A stretch of DNA of 64,000 nucleotides. Source: Elusimicrobiota bacterium. Its GTDB lineage: Bacteria; Elusimicrobiota; UBA8919. Position numbers and translations under genes: made by a program. The notes under the pieces were generated by a model that made no database searches, was not told the DNA's origin, and saw nothing but the letters and a program-made list of their open reading frames with translations. The DNA lies in assembly GCA_028718185.1 (NCBI GenBank), contig JAQUMH010000001.1, forward strand, positions 715,186 to 779,185. The letters run 5' to 3'. This document shows, one piece after another, positions 19,013 through 27,631 of the stretch (the stretch's first letter is position 1; each line of letters starts with the position of its first letter).

Positions 19013-20263
19013 TTACTCTGCTAAACCTAAAATATTTTTCCAGGACGCTTCTGAAAGAACTGCGTTTTTCCTTACACTTAATAATGACTTTTGTGCATTT
19101 ATATAATCATTTTCAACAACATACCAATCCTGATACGAAACAAGCCCGTTGATATATTTTGTTGAAGCTATTTCTGACTGCTCTTGTGATGCTTCTAAAT
19201 ATTTCTCACTAACTTTCACATTTTCAAACGTATCAATGAAATCGTTCCAAACTGATTCTAATCTGGACATAATTTGCTGCCTTGTAAAACGCAACGTTTG
19301 TTCCACAACCATCACGTTGGTTTTTGCAATTTTTACATCATAAATATTTCTGCCGCCCGGGAAAAATGAATATGATAGCCCTAAACTTACCGATTCATTT
19401 CTATTTTCCGGCGCCCATTTATTACCTGATTGGGAAATGTTACCTGAAAGAGAAACATCGGGATAAAGTTCACTCATAGTTGATTTCAGGTCGTATCTGG
19501 ATTTTTCTACATTATATTCTGCAATTAAATAATCCGGCGTTTCTATGAGCAATTCATTAGATGCCGGAACTTCTTTTGGAACAACCACAGTAAAAGTTCC
19601 GGTAACACTGATTACTTCAAATTCATCTCTTCCGATATCTCTAACCATTTGGGTTGATGCTGTCCCTAAAGCTCTCTTTGCACGGGCAAGCTCATATTCA
19701 GCCTGTAATTTATCTGCATCTACTCTTAGAAGAGAACCTTTATCTTCTATACCGGCATCATATTTAAATTTTACAAGTTCGTAATTTTCGCTTCTTCTTT
19801 TTAATATCGCTTCTGTCAGTACAACCGTTTCTTGAGCCAATAACAAATTTACAAAACTTTGCTTAAGACTAAAAACCATATCAGACAAAGCCCGTTTATA
19901 TTCCAGCTCGGCAATTTTTAATCCAATATTACTTGATTGGGACTGACTAATATCACTGAAACCTGAAAAAAGTGAAAGCCTGCCTGAAAGCCCGTATGAA
20001 TAGTTCTTTGACTCTGAATTATCCGAACTTTTTGATTGACCTGCTCCTGCACTGGCTGATAATTGAGGCAGAAAATTCGTAAATGAGCTATAATAGCTTA
20101 GCCTGGCTTTTTTAATGCCTTTTTCAGCTTTTATCAAGTCCGGATTTTTTGTTTTTGCTTCAGCTAAAACATCCTGCCAGGTAAGCTGCTGGGAGTGACT
20201 GAAATTAGAACTAAGAATTAATATTTGAAAACTGAAAGCAAGAATGATAAATAGTTTCTTCAT
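19013..20263 (-). CDS. TolC-family outer-membrane efflux channel
   Basis: 416 residues with a signal peptide ending near 'FSHSQ'. It has 'LTWQDVLAEAKTKNPDLIKAEKGI' at the start of the first OEP repeat, then long helices, and 'VSLGLSYSFFPGGRNIYDVKIAKTNV' at the second beta segment. It differs clearly from the TolC at 14628. It lies between the Spy-like gene and the MacA-like gene, so it is the probable channel of the MacAB-type exporter, leaving the other TolC for the RND pump. Confidence 0.9.
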   Translation of the reverse strand: MKKLFIILAFSFQILILSSNFSHSQQLTWQDVLAEAKTKNPDLIKAEKGIKKARLSYYSSFTNFLPQLSASAGAGQSKSSDNSESKNYSYGLSGRLSLFSGFSDISQSQSSNIGLKIAELEYKRALSDMVFSLKQSFVNLLLAQETVVLTEAILKRRSENYELVKFKYDAGIEDKGSLLRVDADKLQAEYELARAKRALGTASTQMVRDIGRDEFEVISVTGTFTVVVPKEVPASNELLIETPDYLIAEYNVEKSRYDLKSTMSELYPDVSLSGNISQSGNKWAPENRNESVSLGLSYSFFPGGRNIYDVKIAKTNVMVVEQTLRFTRQQIMSRLESVWNDFIDTFENVKVSEKYLEASQEQSEIASTKYINGLVSYQDWYVVENDYINAQKSLLSVRKNAVLSEASWKNILGLAE

Positions 20264-20295
20264 GTATTTTGTTCCCTCACATTTTATTGGTATAG

Positions 20296-20709
20296 TTAAT
20301 TTCCCTTTTCCATTTTTTCGTCATGCTTCTTTTCACGTTTCTCAAATTTTTCTATCATTTTGTCGTATTCAACCTTTTGTTTATCATCCAATATATTCCT
20401 GATTTTTCCCCTGATGGCATCCATCTGCGCTTCAATTTTCGGATGTACATCCTTCAGGACTTTGTCCATTTCCTTCTTTTGTTCTTCTAAAATAACTTTA
20501 ATTTTTTCTTTTTGTTCAGCTGTCAAATTAAGATGTTTGCAGAATTTTTGCAACATGCCATCAACATTACCTCTTTCCGGCATATAACCAAACGGGCGAT
20601 GCCCTTCCCTTCTAAAAAACTGAGCTCTACTGAGTATAATACCGCATGCTATACCTATCACAAGTATTACAACCGCAAGAATAACATTAACTATTTTGGA
20701 TTTACCCAT
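20296..20709 (-). CDS. Spy/CpxP/ZraP-like periplasmic sensor or chaperone
   Basis: 137 residues: one N-terminal TM segment ('VILAVVILVIGIACGIIL'), then a helical, charged periplasmic domain with the LTxxQ-type motif 'LNLTAEQKEKIKVILEEQKKEMDKVLKDVHPKIEAQM'. Such proteins bind metals or unfolded proteins and dampen envelope-stress signalling. The ATG at 20709 is preceded by GGGGAGG and lies 4 bp after the anti-sigma stop. Membership of the sigma/anti-sigma operon suggests a role in stress sensing for this ECF system. Confidence 0.75.
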   Translation of the reverse strand: MGKSKIVNVILAVVILVIGIACGIILSRAQFFRREGHRPFGYMPERGNVDGMLQKFCKHLNLTAEQKEKIKVILEEQKKEMDKVLKDVHPKIEAQMDAIRGKIRNILDDKQKVEYDKMIEKFEKREKKHDEKMEKGN

Positions 20710-20713
20710 ATTC

Positions 20714-21187
20714 CTATACCTCCCCTGAAAACGCCAACGAGATAATTTCATCTTCTGAAATTTCAGAATTCATAATTGCCGTACCTTTAATATCTCCGGC
20801 ATTAGAATTATCCTGCAACAAATATCCTTCTAATTCTTTGCTAAAATTTTTATCTATCGGCGATACCAACATGTTTACTCCGATAGCTATCATCAAAATT
20901 CCTATTCCTACATATATTACTTTTCTTGCAACAGCGATAAAACCATCTATTATTCCCGGAGCTGATTCAATTTCACGAATTCGTGCCATTAACCTCGTTT
21001 CAAAGAAAGGTACCGGTTCTTTCTTTTCCACACAGGAAAGCACTTTTTTAATTTTTTTTAATTGTTCCAGTTCTTTTTGGCATAAATTGCATTTTTTCAA
21101 ATGTTCGTTAACTTTATTTATCTCTTCGTTATCCAGCTCGTTGTCTATATATCCGGACAGCAATGACATATATTTTTTACAGTCCAT
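20714..21187 (-). CDS. Zinc-finger anti-sigma factor
   Basis: 157 residues. The N-terminal zf-HC2 anti-sigma domain contains 'LSGYIDNELDNEEINKVNEHLKKCNLCQKELEQL', with the H-x3-C-x2-C zinc motif. A single TM segment near residue 95 ('VIYVGIGILMIAIGVNMLV') and a short periplasmic tail follow. It would hold the ECF sigma factor at the membrane until an envelope signal triggers release. Its start overlaps the sigma gene by 11 bp and has GGGGAGG upstream, so both are made together. Confidence 0.88.
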   Translation of the reverse strand: MDCKKYMSLLSGYIDNELDNEEINKVNEHLKKCNLCQKELEQLKKIKKVLSCVEKKEPVPFFETRLMARIREIESAPGIIDGFIAVARKVIYVGIGILMIAIGVNMLVSPIDKNFSKELEGYLLQDNSNAGDIKGTAIMNSEISEDEIISLAFSGEV

Positions 21188-21764
21188 TTAAATTCGCCTC
21201 CCCACAAGACTCTAATTTCTGTTTCAAACTTTGTCTTGCACGAAAAAGATAAACCTTAACTTTGTCCATCGAAATATTCATTGCCTGCGATATTTCCTTA
21301 TATGACAGGTTTTCTATATCTTTAAGTATGACAATTAAGCTATACTTCTCCGGTAACGAAAAAATCAGATTAGTTATAATTTTTTGGGTTTCCTTACTTA
21401 TCATTTGCTTTTCTATGCTATCTTCATTTCCTTGCAGGATATCTTTTATTGCGCCTTTGTCATCTTTTGAGAAACTGCTTTCTATTGAAACAGTTTTATT
21501 TTTCCTTTTTTTTAGCGCATCTATGCATTCATTAACCGTAATCCTATATAACCAAGTTGCAAACGAAGATTTACCTTTAAAAGAATTTATTGAAAAATAA
21601 ACCTTTACAAACACTTCCTGGGCAATATCATCTGCCTCTTGACTGTCTCCCATTACAGAATATATAGTATTGAACACTCTGTTTTTGTACTTACCCACCA
21701 TCTGTTCAAAAGCAGAATGATCACCTTTTTTTATTAAATCTACCCACTCATTCTCAGAACCCAT
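21177..21764 (-). CDS. ECF (RpoE-like) RNA polymerase sigma factor
   Basis: 195 residues with sigma region 2 ('FEQMVGKYKNRVFNTIYSVMGDSQEADDIAQEVFVKVYFSINSF' through 'FATWLYRITVNECIDALKKRK') and region 4 ('LPEKYSLIVILKDIENLSYKEISQAMNISMDKVKVYLFRARQSLKQKL'). It heads the operon anti-sigma, Spy-like, TolC, MacA-like, MacB. Its own upstream DNA holds an ECF-type promoter (21791-21820) repeated before the winged-helix operon at 4072, which indicates autoregulation and at least one second target. Confidence 0.93.
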   Translation of the reverse strand: MGSENEWVDLIKKGDHSAFEQMVGKYKNRVFNTIYSVMGDSQEADDIAQEVFVKVYFSINSFKGKSSFATWLYRITVNECIDALKKRKNKTVSIESSFSKDDKGAIKDILQGNEDSIEKQMISKETQKIITNLIFSLPEKYSLIVILKDIENLSYKEISQAMNISMDKVKVYLFRARQSLKQKLESCGEANLNGL

Positions 21765-21790
21765 TGATTGATTTACCGCTTTCTTAACTA

Positions 21791-21820
21791 TTAGACCTTT
21801 AAACTACCTAAAATGTTACA
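21791..21820 (-). promoter_or_regulatory. ECF sigma-type promoter before the sigma gene
   Basis: Minus strand: TGTAAC (21820-21815), 18 bp, GTCTAA (21796-21791). It matches the element at 4169-4198 in both hexamers, spacer length and flanks. The predicted transcript starts about 20 nt before the sigma ATG. Confidence 0.65.
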
Positions 21821-21844
21821 CTTTGAAAATATAATTATTACCAA

Positions 21845-21950
21845 CAAGTCAGGCTTGCCAAGGGTCTGTCGACAACTACAAAACTATAATTAAATTGTAG
21901 TTTCACGCCCTCGGCGTGATAACATTGAAATTCTTATACATCAAGTTATC
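21845..21950. repeat. Modular hairpin repeat, copy 3
   Basis: CTTGCC-AAGGG element, AACTACAAA...TTGTAGTTT core, ACGCC-CTC-GGCGT hairpin and the AACATTGAAATTCTTATACA tail. Nearly identical to the first unit at 58765. Confidence 0.75.
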
Positions 21951-21951
21951 A

Positions 21952-22353
21952 TTAATAAACTTTTTCCCTATTTCTCCCCTGTTTTTTTTCTAATTTTTTA
22001 ATTTTGTGCCAGTTGGTTATTATTTCTTTTACTGATTTCACTTTTTTATCTGAAAAGATATGAGGATGCCGTCTTTTCAGTTTCTTAACCAAAGTGTCAA
22101 TTACATCTTCTATTGTAAATTGCTTTTGTTTTTTCGCAAGCTGGGAATGAAACATAACTTGTAGTAATATATCACCGAGCTCCTCTTCCATATTGCTAAT
22201 ATCCCCTGCTTTTACGGCGTCAATAAATTCGTTAGTTTCTTCTTTAAGGTATTTGAGTAAGCTCTTATGGGTTTGCTTCAAATCCCATTTGCACCCTTCC
22301 GGTGAAAGCAGTTTATCAAAAACCTTAACAAGTTCATCAAATTTCTTAGACAT
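21952..22353 (-). CDS. mazG: MazG-family nucleotide pyrophosphohydrolase
   Basis: 133 residues, a single MazG domain. Motifs are 'CKWDLKQTHKSLLKYLKEETNEFIDAV' and 'NMEEELGDILLQVMFHSQLA', giving the EExxE...ExxD magnesium site, followed by 'RRHPHIF'. It hydrolyses NTPs or dNTPs to monophosphates and PPi, probably house-cleaning. It is shorter than two-domain E. coli MazG. It starts 16 bp after the ATPase gene at 22369, so the two may be cotranscribed. Confidence 0.88.
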   Translation of the reverse strand: MSKKFDELVKVFDKLLSPEGCKWDLKQTHKSLLKYLKEETNEFIDAVKAGDISNMEEELGDILLQVMFHSQLAKKQKQFTIEDVIDTLVKKLKRRHPHIFSDKKVKSVKEIITNWHKIKKLEKKQGRNREKVY

Positions 22354-22368
22354 AGATTATTTTATATA

Positions 22369-23517
22369 TTATTTATAATTCCAATTTTCTTTTGTCTCGC
22401 TTAAGGGAATTACAGTAACTTTTGTATTTAACTTATAAGATTGTTTTCCAGGATATATAATCCAGAGATGAGAAAGATTTAAATCATTGATTGCTAAATG
22501 AATTGAACGAGTTATTTTCGGAGCATCTGAATACTTAAATTCTATTCCCCAATTCTTACCTTTATTTTGCCAGAATAAATCTAATTCTGCACCATTATGC
22601 GTATTCCAAAAAAACAACTCTTCATTTTTCTTTTGAAGTGATTTTGATATACATTCAAGTGCAAATCCCTCCCATGATGTTCCGATTTTATTATGAACAG
22701 ACAGTTGATTAAAATTCTCTATCGACAACAAAGAGTGAAGAATACCAGAATCGCGAATGTATATTTTTGGACTTTTTACTAACCGCTTTCCTATGTTTGC
22801 ATACCAAGGTTGTAAAATCCTCACCATAAATGTCTGTTCCATAATATCTATATATTTTCTTACAGTCATATCTGAAATACCAAAAGACCTGGCAAGTTCG
22901 GAATAATTCAATACGACACCATGATAATGACTCATCATAAGCCAAAATTTTCTCAGTGTATGCGATGGTATTGTTATCCCGAGTTGCGGTATGTCTCTTT
23001 CTAGAAATGTACTGATATAATTCGAAAGCCATATAGAACTTTCTTTATCATTGCGTGATAAGAATGAACGGGGCAATCCACCTCTAAGCCATAGCTTTTT
23101 GATACTATCTGCTCCGATATCAGAAATAGAAAAACCTCCAAGGTGATAATACCCTATCCGTCCTGCAAGAGATTCTGAACTCTGTTTCATTAAATTGCCA
23201 GATGCACTTCCCAAAACAAGATATTTCTGTTTCGGATTTTTATCTACAAGATATCGCATTGTTTTGAATAAATCTTTATGATGCTGTATTTCATCAATAA
23301 CTATTAAGCCGGACAAATCTTCCAGTGTAATTTGTGGATTTTCAAGACGGCTAATATCCTGTGGATTTTCTAAATCGAAATAATGATTATATTTCATTAG
23401 TCTTGCAAGAAATGTCTTTCCTGATTGCCTTGGTCCAAGAATAGCTGTTACAGGAAACAATTTCAACAAATTATTAATTTCTTTTATATCATGTTTTCTC
23501 TGTATTATGGTTTTCAT
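22369..23517 (-). CDS. AAA ATPase with C-terminal DUF4143
   Basis: 382 residues. Walker A is 'GPRQSGKTFLARLM', Walker B 'GLIVIDEIQHHKDLF', and sensor 'YLVLGSASGNL'. A DUF4143 region follows with 'LARSFGISDMTVRKYIDIMEQTFMVRILQPWY' (winged-helix-like) and a nuclease-like end 'AELDLFWQNKGKNWGIEFKYSD'. These single-gene ATPases are widespread, highly mobile in distribution and of unsettled function. Nothing around it suggests a partner apart from MazG. Confidence 0.85.
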   Translation of the reverse strand: MKTIIQRKHDIKEINNLLKLFPVTAILGPRQSGKTFLARLMKYNHYFDLENPQDISRLENPQITLEDLSGLIVIDEIQHHKDLFKTMRYLVDKNPKQKYLVLGSASGNLMKQSSESLAGRIGYYHLGGFSISDIGADSIKKLWLRGGLPRSFLSRNDKESSIWLSNYISTFLERDIPQLGITIPSHTLRKFWLMMSHYHGVVLNYSELARSFGISDMTVRKYIDIMEQTFMVRILQPWYANIGKRLVKSPKIYIRDSGILHSLLSIENFNQLSVHNKIGTSWEGFALECISKSLQKKNEELFFWNTHNGAELDLFWQNKGKNWGIEFKYSDAPKITRSIHLAINDLNLSHLWIIYPGKQSYKLNTKVTVIPLSETKENWNYK

Positions 23518-23643
23518 AATTTAGTATTATAGATTGTTATTCAAGAAATGTCAAGTGTTTCATATGATATTTCTTGGATAAATCCAAACCCTTTCTGACA
23601 ACAACACGGCAATTAAATTACTTTCAATAATTGTTAAAACAAA

Positions 23644-23712
23644 AGAACTGAATGGTTTGAAAATGCAAGAATCACAGAGTCTGACTCCGGAATTTTAGAA
23701 CCACTCAGTTCT
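23644..23712. repeat. Isolated inverted repeat
   Basis: Arms AGAACTGAATGGTT and AACCACTCAGTTCT pair at 13 of 14 positions around a loop of about 40 bp that contains GAGTCTGACTC. The 277-bp gap between the ATPase and START genes holds no other recognisable element. Confidence 0.5.
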
Positions 23713-23794
23713 CTGCGGAAAACAACACTGAAAACGATTTTTGTCTTATCGCACTCTATAGTTAAATAAATCAAATAACAAATAGATTAGGATA

Positions 23795-24472
23795 TTATGA
23801 ATTTTGCAGTAATTTGCGCATATTAACAAAATTTTTATACGGTTGCTTCACTACAAAAGCGTTGGCAAGCCACTTTGGAATTTTACCACCCGGCTCATTA
23901 TGCATCTGATATATCATCGTAACTGTTCCGGTATCCTGATGGGGAGTTAATGTCCAACTTGCTTCAACCGTTTTAACCCGCACAACTCCCTTACGCACGG
24001 GTATATATTCAGGAAATGCTGTTACCGTCAGTGTGACACACTTAGTTTTCTTGTCTTCTGTTCTGATTACTTTATAAACACAATCCCTGTCAGCTACAAG
24101 AAAAGAAACATGTTGATATTCGTACATTATGCTTTCATTAGAATTAATCTTCTTTAGAACACGTATCTCCTTTATGTTTGGCGACCATTTAGCATAGGAT
24201 TTAACATCCGTGATGAGTTTTAAAGCACTTTCTAAACTTGCCTTAATTTCAGCGGTAGCTTTAAACTCTTTAAAACCTGAACCTTTAACATTCCTGGTGT
24301 AGACGGTAATTCCATCTTTTTTCATTTTAAGTTGCCAGTCATCTGCCAAGAGATGACCCGAGAAAAGACATGCGATAACAAGCAATGCCATTAAAAAAAT
24401 AAACGTTTTGCCACTACGAGAAACCATACTACAAGTAGTACGACAGAATAATCTTACTGCGGAATTTGCCAT
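23795..24472 (-). CDS. Secreted START/polyketide-cyclase-fold lipid-binding protein
   Basis: 225 residues from the ATG at 24472, which has AAGGAGGAAT directly upstream. An N-terminal signal or TM segment ('TFIFLMALLVIACLFSG', ending 'LLADD') precedes a START-type helix-grip domain: 'GITVYTRNVKGSGFKEFKATAEIKASLESALKLITDVKSYAKWSPN', 'YEYQHVSFLVADRDCVY', and the C-terminal helix 'IPKWLANAFVVKQPYKNFVNMRKLL'. This is the usual bacterial periplasmic START pattern. The ligand is unknown. The frame continues upstream into an apparent remnant of another gene (24480-24683). Confidence 0.8.
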   Translation of the reverse strand: MANSAVRLFCRTTCSMVSRSGKTFIFLMALLVIACLFSGHLLADDWQLKMKKDGITVYTRNVKGSGFKEFKATAEIKASLESALKLITDVKSYAKWSPNIKEIRVLKKINSNESIMYEYQHVSFLVADRDCVYKVIRTEDKKTKCVTLTVTAFPEYIPVRKGVVRVKTVEASWTLTPHQDTGTVTMIYQMHNEPGGKIPKWLANAFVVKQPYKNFVNMRKLLQNS

Positions 24473-24479
24473 AATTATT

Positions 24480-24683
24480 CCTCCTTTTTTAACATTCTTT
24501 AAAAACAGCAGTGTATTTATTAAATTTTCTTTTCCAAAAGTATTAAATCTGGAACCATAAACAATTATTTCGCCGCCGGATAGAAATCTTAACGGGAATG
24601 CTGCGCGGATATGCCCCAATCCCATAAGTACAGCAATTAAATATGTTGACTTTTTGCTGTCAGCTTTTCTGATTTCTATATTT
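24480..24683 (-). pseudogene. Possible N-terminal remnant of a glycosyltransferase-like gene
   Basis: Upstream of the START gene, and in its frame, the minus strand reads K-K-S-T-Y-L-I-A-V-L-M-G-L-G-H-I-R-A-A-F, then PLRFLSGGEIIVYGSR. The G-L-G-H-x-R-A-A block looks like the nucleotide-sugar-fold start of MGDG-synthase-like proteins. Nothing of the family follows before the START gene begins, so this may be a truncated stub. It could also be chance. Confidence 0.3.
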
Positions 24684-24723
24684 TATGACTCTTCGTAAAA
24701 GATGTTACGATTTTCCGGTTTCC

Positions 24724-25068
24724 TCACTTCGCACCGGCTGTGGACACCCTCTGCAGCTTCAAGACCAGGGATAAAACAGCCTGTCCTATTATAAGGACGA
24801 CGATGCCGTATACCCACCAGGGGATGTTCCGGCCGAAGAAAAGCACATAAAGAAAAGGCGCCACGGTCGCACATAGAAATATTGTGCTCCAGAACATGAC
24901 TTCTTTCATAAGCCTTTTGGCAAATGACCGGAATATGCGAAATAATGAATAGTAGAAAAATGGCACACAAACCAGGTAGATGACCAGGAAGATGACCGGA
25001 TTGACACCATAGTTATCACGAGCCGCCTGCATGAATTCCTTGGTCTTTGAAATTGCATACTCTATCAT
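24724..25068 (-). CDS. Small inner-membrane protein, unknown
   Basis: 114 residues with three predicted TM helices: 'NPVIFLVIYLVCVPFFYYSLF', 'VMFWSTIFLCATVAPFLYVLFF' and 'WWVYGIVVLIIGQAVLSLVL'. A short amphipathic N-terminus precedes them. No motif is recognised. A weak AGGA site precedes the ATG. It lies 92 bp downstream of the glycosyltransferase gene on the same strand and could belong with it. An overlapping 95-codon frame at 24683-24970 lacks such a pattern and was not called. Confidence 0.6.
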   Translation of the reverse strand: MIEYAISKTKEFMQAARDNYGVNPVIFLVIYLVCVPFFYYSLFRIFRSFAKRLMKEVMFWSTIFLCATVAPFLYVLFFGRNIPWWVYGIVVLIIGQAVLSLVLKLQRVSTAGAK

Positions 25069-25160
25069 TTCCTGTAATCTCCGTTAATTCGATCAGCCCC
25101 GGTTGCCAAATACATAAATCCTGCGGCTTATCGCAATGGACTTCATTGTACCGTCTTTAA

Positions 25161-26333
25161 TCACTTATGATACCGTATGAACCATTTGCGTAAATGTAAT
25201 ATAATCGTATTTTTACCTATGCTTATTTTTTTATTGGACCATATTATTGTGTGGCTGAAAAACGGAATAAAATACACTACAAACGAAATAATATCTTTTA
25301 TAACGACACTTACAAGAAACAACAAATTTAAAATCGGATATTTCCGATCTTCGTCGTTTAAACAAACAAAAACTATATACTCCAAAAAAACCTTTGTTAT
25401 AACAGTTATAATAAGTATATCAACCCACACGCCGCCATAAATCAATGCTCCGACAGAAGAAATAATTATCGGATTGAGGAATATTTCAAGAAAATATATG
25501 TACCTCTTTAGATGAAATCTTAATTTCGCCCACCTTGCCAGTCTATTGAAAATCTTTTTTATCGTTGAGCGTTCACTAATGCCGTCCACCCAGGCATAGT
25601 TTGTGGATATTTTAAAATGACTGTTATCAAAAGTTTCCCCCATAATGAAATCTTCTGCGACATACTCCTTGAAATATGAAAATCCCCCAAAACTTTCCAG
25701 GCTTTCTTTTTCTATAAGGACCGATTTACCGGTTATCACCTGTCTCCTGAATAGGCTCCATGCCATAATCATTACACCGGAAATAAAAATATTTGTATTG
25801 GAATTCTCTATCATACTTCCTATCGTTCTTCCCCCTATTCCGCGTATCGGCGAGAAAATCATCTTTGAACCATTTACCAGATATTCATTAACCATAGACT
25901 CTAAGACATTGTTTTTCACCCTGATGTTTGCATCTACAATCCAGTATAAACTTCCTGTACAGTATTTTTCGAGCTTAGACAGTGAAGATATCTTCGGGTT
26001 CTGGGTCGATATGGAACCTGTCTCAATTATCTCTGTTCTAATATTTGGATATTTTTTCTTAAGATTGTTCAAAATTTTCACATACTCACTGTTTATATTT
26101 TCAACACCAAAAAGTATTTCATAGTTTGAATATTTAAGGTTAAAAAAAGATTCCATATTTTTTTCCAGGTCATCTACAACAGTAGAAATCGGCTTCAGAA
26201 TGCTGACTCTTGGATTACCCGAAAGAGTAACGATTCTTTTTTTCCCGAAAACATAATGAAGAACGGTTAATAGCGTAATACCGGAAAGCACAAATAAAGA
26301 AAAACAAAGAATTATTAAAATTATCGTTTCCAT
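25161..26333 (-). CDS. Family 2/21 glycosyltransferase (ceramide glucosyltransferase-like), membrane
   Basis: 390 residues: N-terminal TM helix, then the GT-A domain 'RVSILKPISTVVDDLEKNMESFFNLKYSNYEILFGVE', the metal-site segment 'YWIVDANIRV', the acceptor Asp in 'VAEDFIMGETF', and an R-x-x-R-W-type motif ('RLARWAKLRF'). Three or four C-terminal TM helices follow. This is the GT21/HpnI layout; such enzymes add sugars to ceramide, hopanoids or other lipids at the inner membrane. No hopanoid or sphingolipid genes are nearby, so the acceptor is unknown. Confidence 0.8.
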   Translation of the reverse strand: METIILIILCFSLFVLSGITLLTVLHYVFGKKRIVTLSGNPRVSILKPISTVVDDLEKNMESFFNLKYSNYEILFGVENINSEYVKILNNLKKKYPNIRTEIIETGSISTQNPKISSLSKLEKYCTGSLYWIVDANIRVKNNVLESMVNEYLVNGSKMIFSPIRGIGGRTIGSMIENSNTNIFISGVMIMAWSLFRRQVITGKSVLIEKESLESFGGFSYFKEYVAEDFIMGETFDNSHFKISTNYAWVDGISERSTIKKIFNRLARWAKLRFHLKRYIYFLEIFLNPIIISSVGALIYGGVWVDILIITVITKVFLEYIVFVCLNDEDRKYPILNLLFLVSVVIKDIISFVVYFIPFFSHTIIWSNKKISIGKNTIILHLRKWFIRYHK

Positions 26334-26539
26334 AATATTATTTTATCGCCGAACAATTGTCCGTCCACTTTTTTATAAAAAATAATTTTTCCTGAACATT
26401 TTTTGCCAAAAGCATATAGGCATTTACTTTCCATTTATGTTTAAATTATATACCTAATCAAAAAAGATTCAATTATACTCGGGTATAATGTCACGATATC
26501 TACTTGCTTTCCCTTTATTTGTTTTATATAGTAGAAGTA

Positions 26540-27469
26540 ATGACCTTACTGAAATATTTCATTTTTATACTTTTTACGACTTTTCTCTTGCTAAATAACA
26601 CCATTCTCAATTCTAAATCGGTTTATCAAAAACAGATAAACAATCGTGAAATTGAAATCGAACTTGACCCGTATTCCTCATGTATTGATTATTATCTTCC
26701 ACTTATGGGTACTCCGATACAATATTTTGATGACGAGAACGAAATCAGTGTCTATAAAAAGCTGGTACCTTCACCACTTCCCCGGTTTCTGATGTTTGAA
26801 TTAAGTATTTATCCTGTGCCTTCTTTAGGTACATTAGTAAAAAAACAATTTCCTCAATTTTATGATTCACTGGATGTAGCAGATAGTTTTAATATTATAA
26901 AAAGTGTTTCTGCGGGTTTTGAAGAACCTTATGCTGTATCTATATTCCTGGGTAATGTAGTAAGTTTCAGATTTGAAGGAAAAAAAGATGTTGAGGGCAA
27001 GGGTTATAGCGGGTTATTTGTAAGCGGCGGTAATTATTATATTAAAGATAATGAACTCATTGAAGATAACTGGATAGCAAGTGAAATAAAAGTAAAAGGA
27101 TATAAAATAAAACCTGAAGGTGATATGGATTGGAGTTTTAGAATTGGTTCTAAATTTAACGATAACCAATACATTAAAGATGTTTTCTACTTCTCGCTAC
27201 AACGCGACAGGACAGATTATATCAGCAATTCATCATTATTTAAAAACAGCATTTTTGAATATACATTATATTTTGATACAAAAAGCAGTAATTTGATCAG
27301 TCAACTTTTTGTGGTCGGTAAGAAATTTCCTTTGAAAAACCGTAAGATGGTATTCAGCATAAGCACAGGTTTTTTTTGGGAAAAATCAGATAAGTATACC
27401 GGTCCGCTTAAAAGAACCGACATATCAGATAATCTTCAGATACTTTTCCGTCCTAACATAGAATTCTAA
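26540..27469 (+). CDS. Hypothetical exported protein, possible outer-membrane barrel
   Basis: 309 residues from the ATG at 26540; an in-frame TTG at 26504 is less likely. The N-terminus is a signal peptide ('FIFILFTTFLLLNNTILNS'). The body has alternating strand-like segments rich in aromatic residues ('YYIKDNELIEDNWIASEIKVKGYKI', 'DVFYFSLQRDRTDYI', 'FEYTLYFDTKSSN'), and the protein ends in Phe ('ILFRPNIEF'), as many outer-membrane barrels do. No family is recognised. It is one of few plus-strand genes and stands alone. Confidence 0.6.
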   Translation: MTLLKYFIFILFTTFLLLNNTILNSKSVYQKQINNREIEIELDPYSSCIDYYLPLMGTPIQYFDDENEISVYKKLVPSPLPRFLMFELSIYPVPSLGTLVKKQFPQFYDSLDVADSFNIIKSVSAGFEEPYAVSIFLGNVVSFRFEGKKDVEGKGYSGLFVSGGNYYIKDNELIEDNWIASEIKVKGYKIKPEGDMDWSFRIGSKFNDNQYIKDVFYFSLQRDRTDYISNSSLFKNSIFEYTLYFDTKSSNLISQLFVVGKKFPLKNRKMVFSISTGFFWEKSDKYTGPLKRTDISDNLQILFRPNIEF

Positions 27470-27631
27470 CCGAATTATTGACCGAAACAGGCACTAAGAA
27501 GTAATCCCCTTTATCCAAGCGTTGATGTCTTTCAGTTATTTGTTGCAGCACTATAAAAAATAAATCAGAAAAATGACCTGATATCCAATTATCAAAAGTT
27601 ATTAGCATTTTATGTTACAAACATTTTCACT

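Noticed and set aside
24683-24970. 95-codon minus-strand frame
   Set aside because: Overlaps the three-TM protein at 24724-25068, which has the better membrane pattern and composition.
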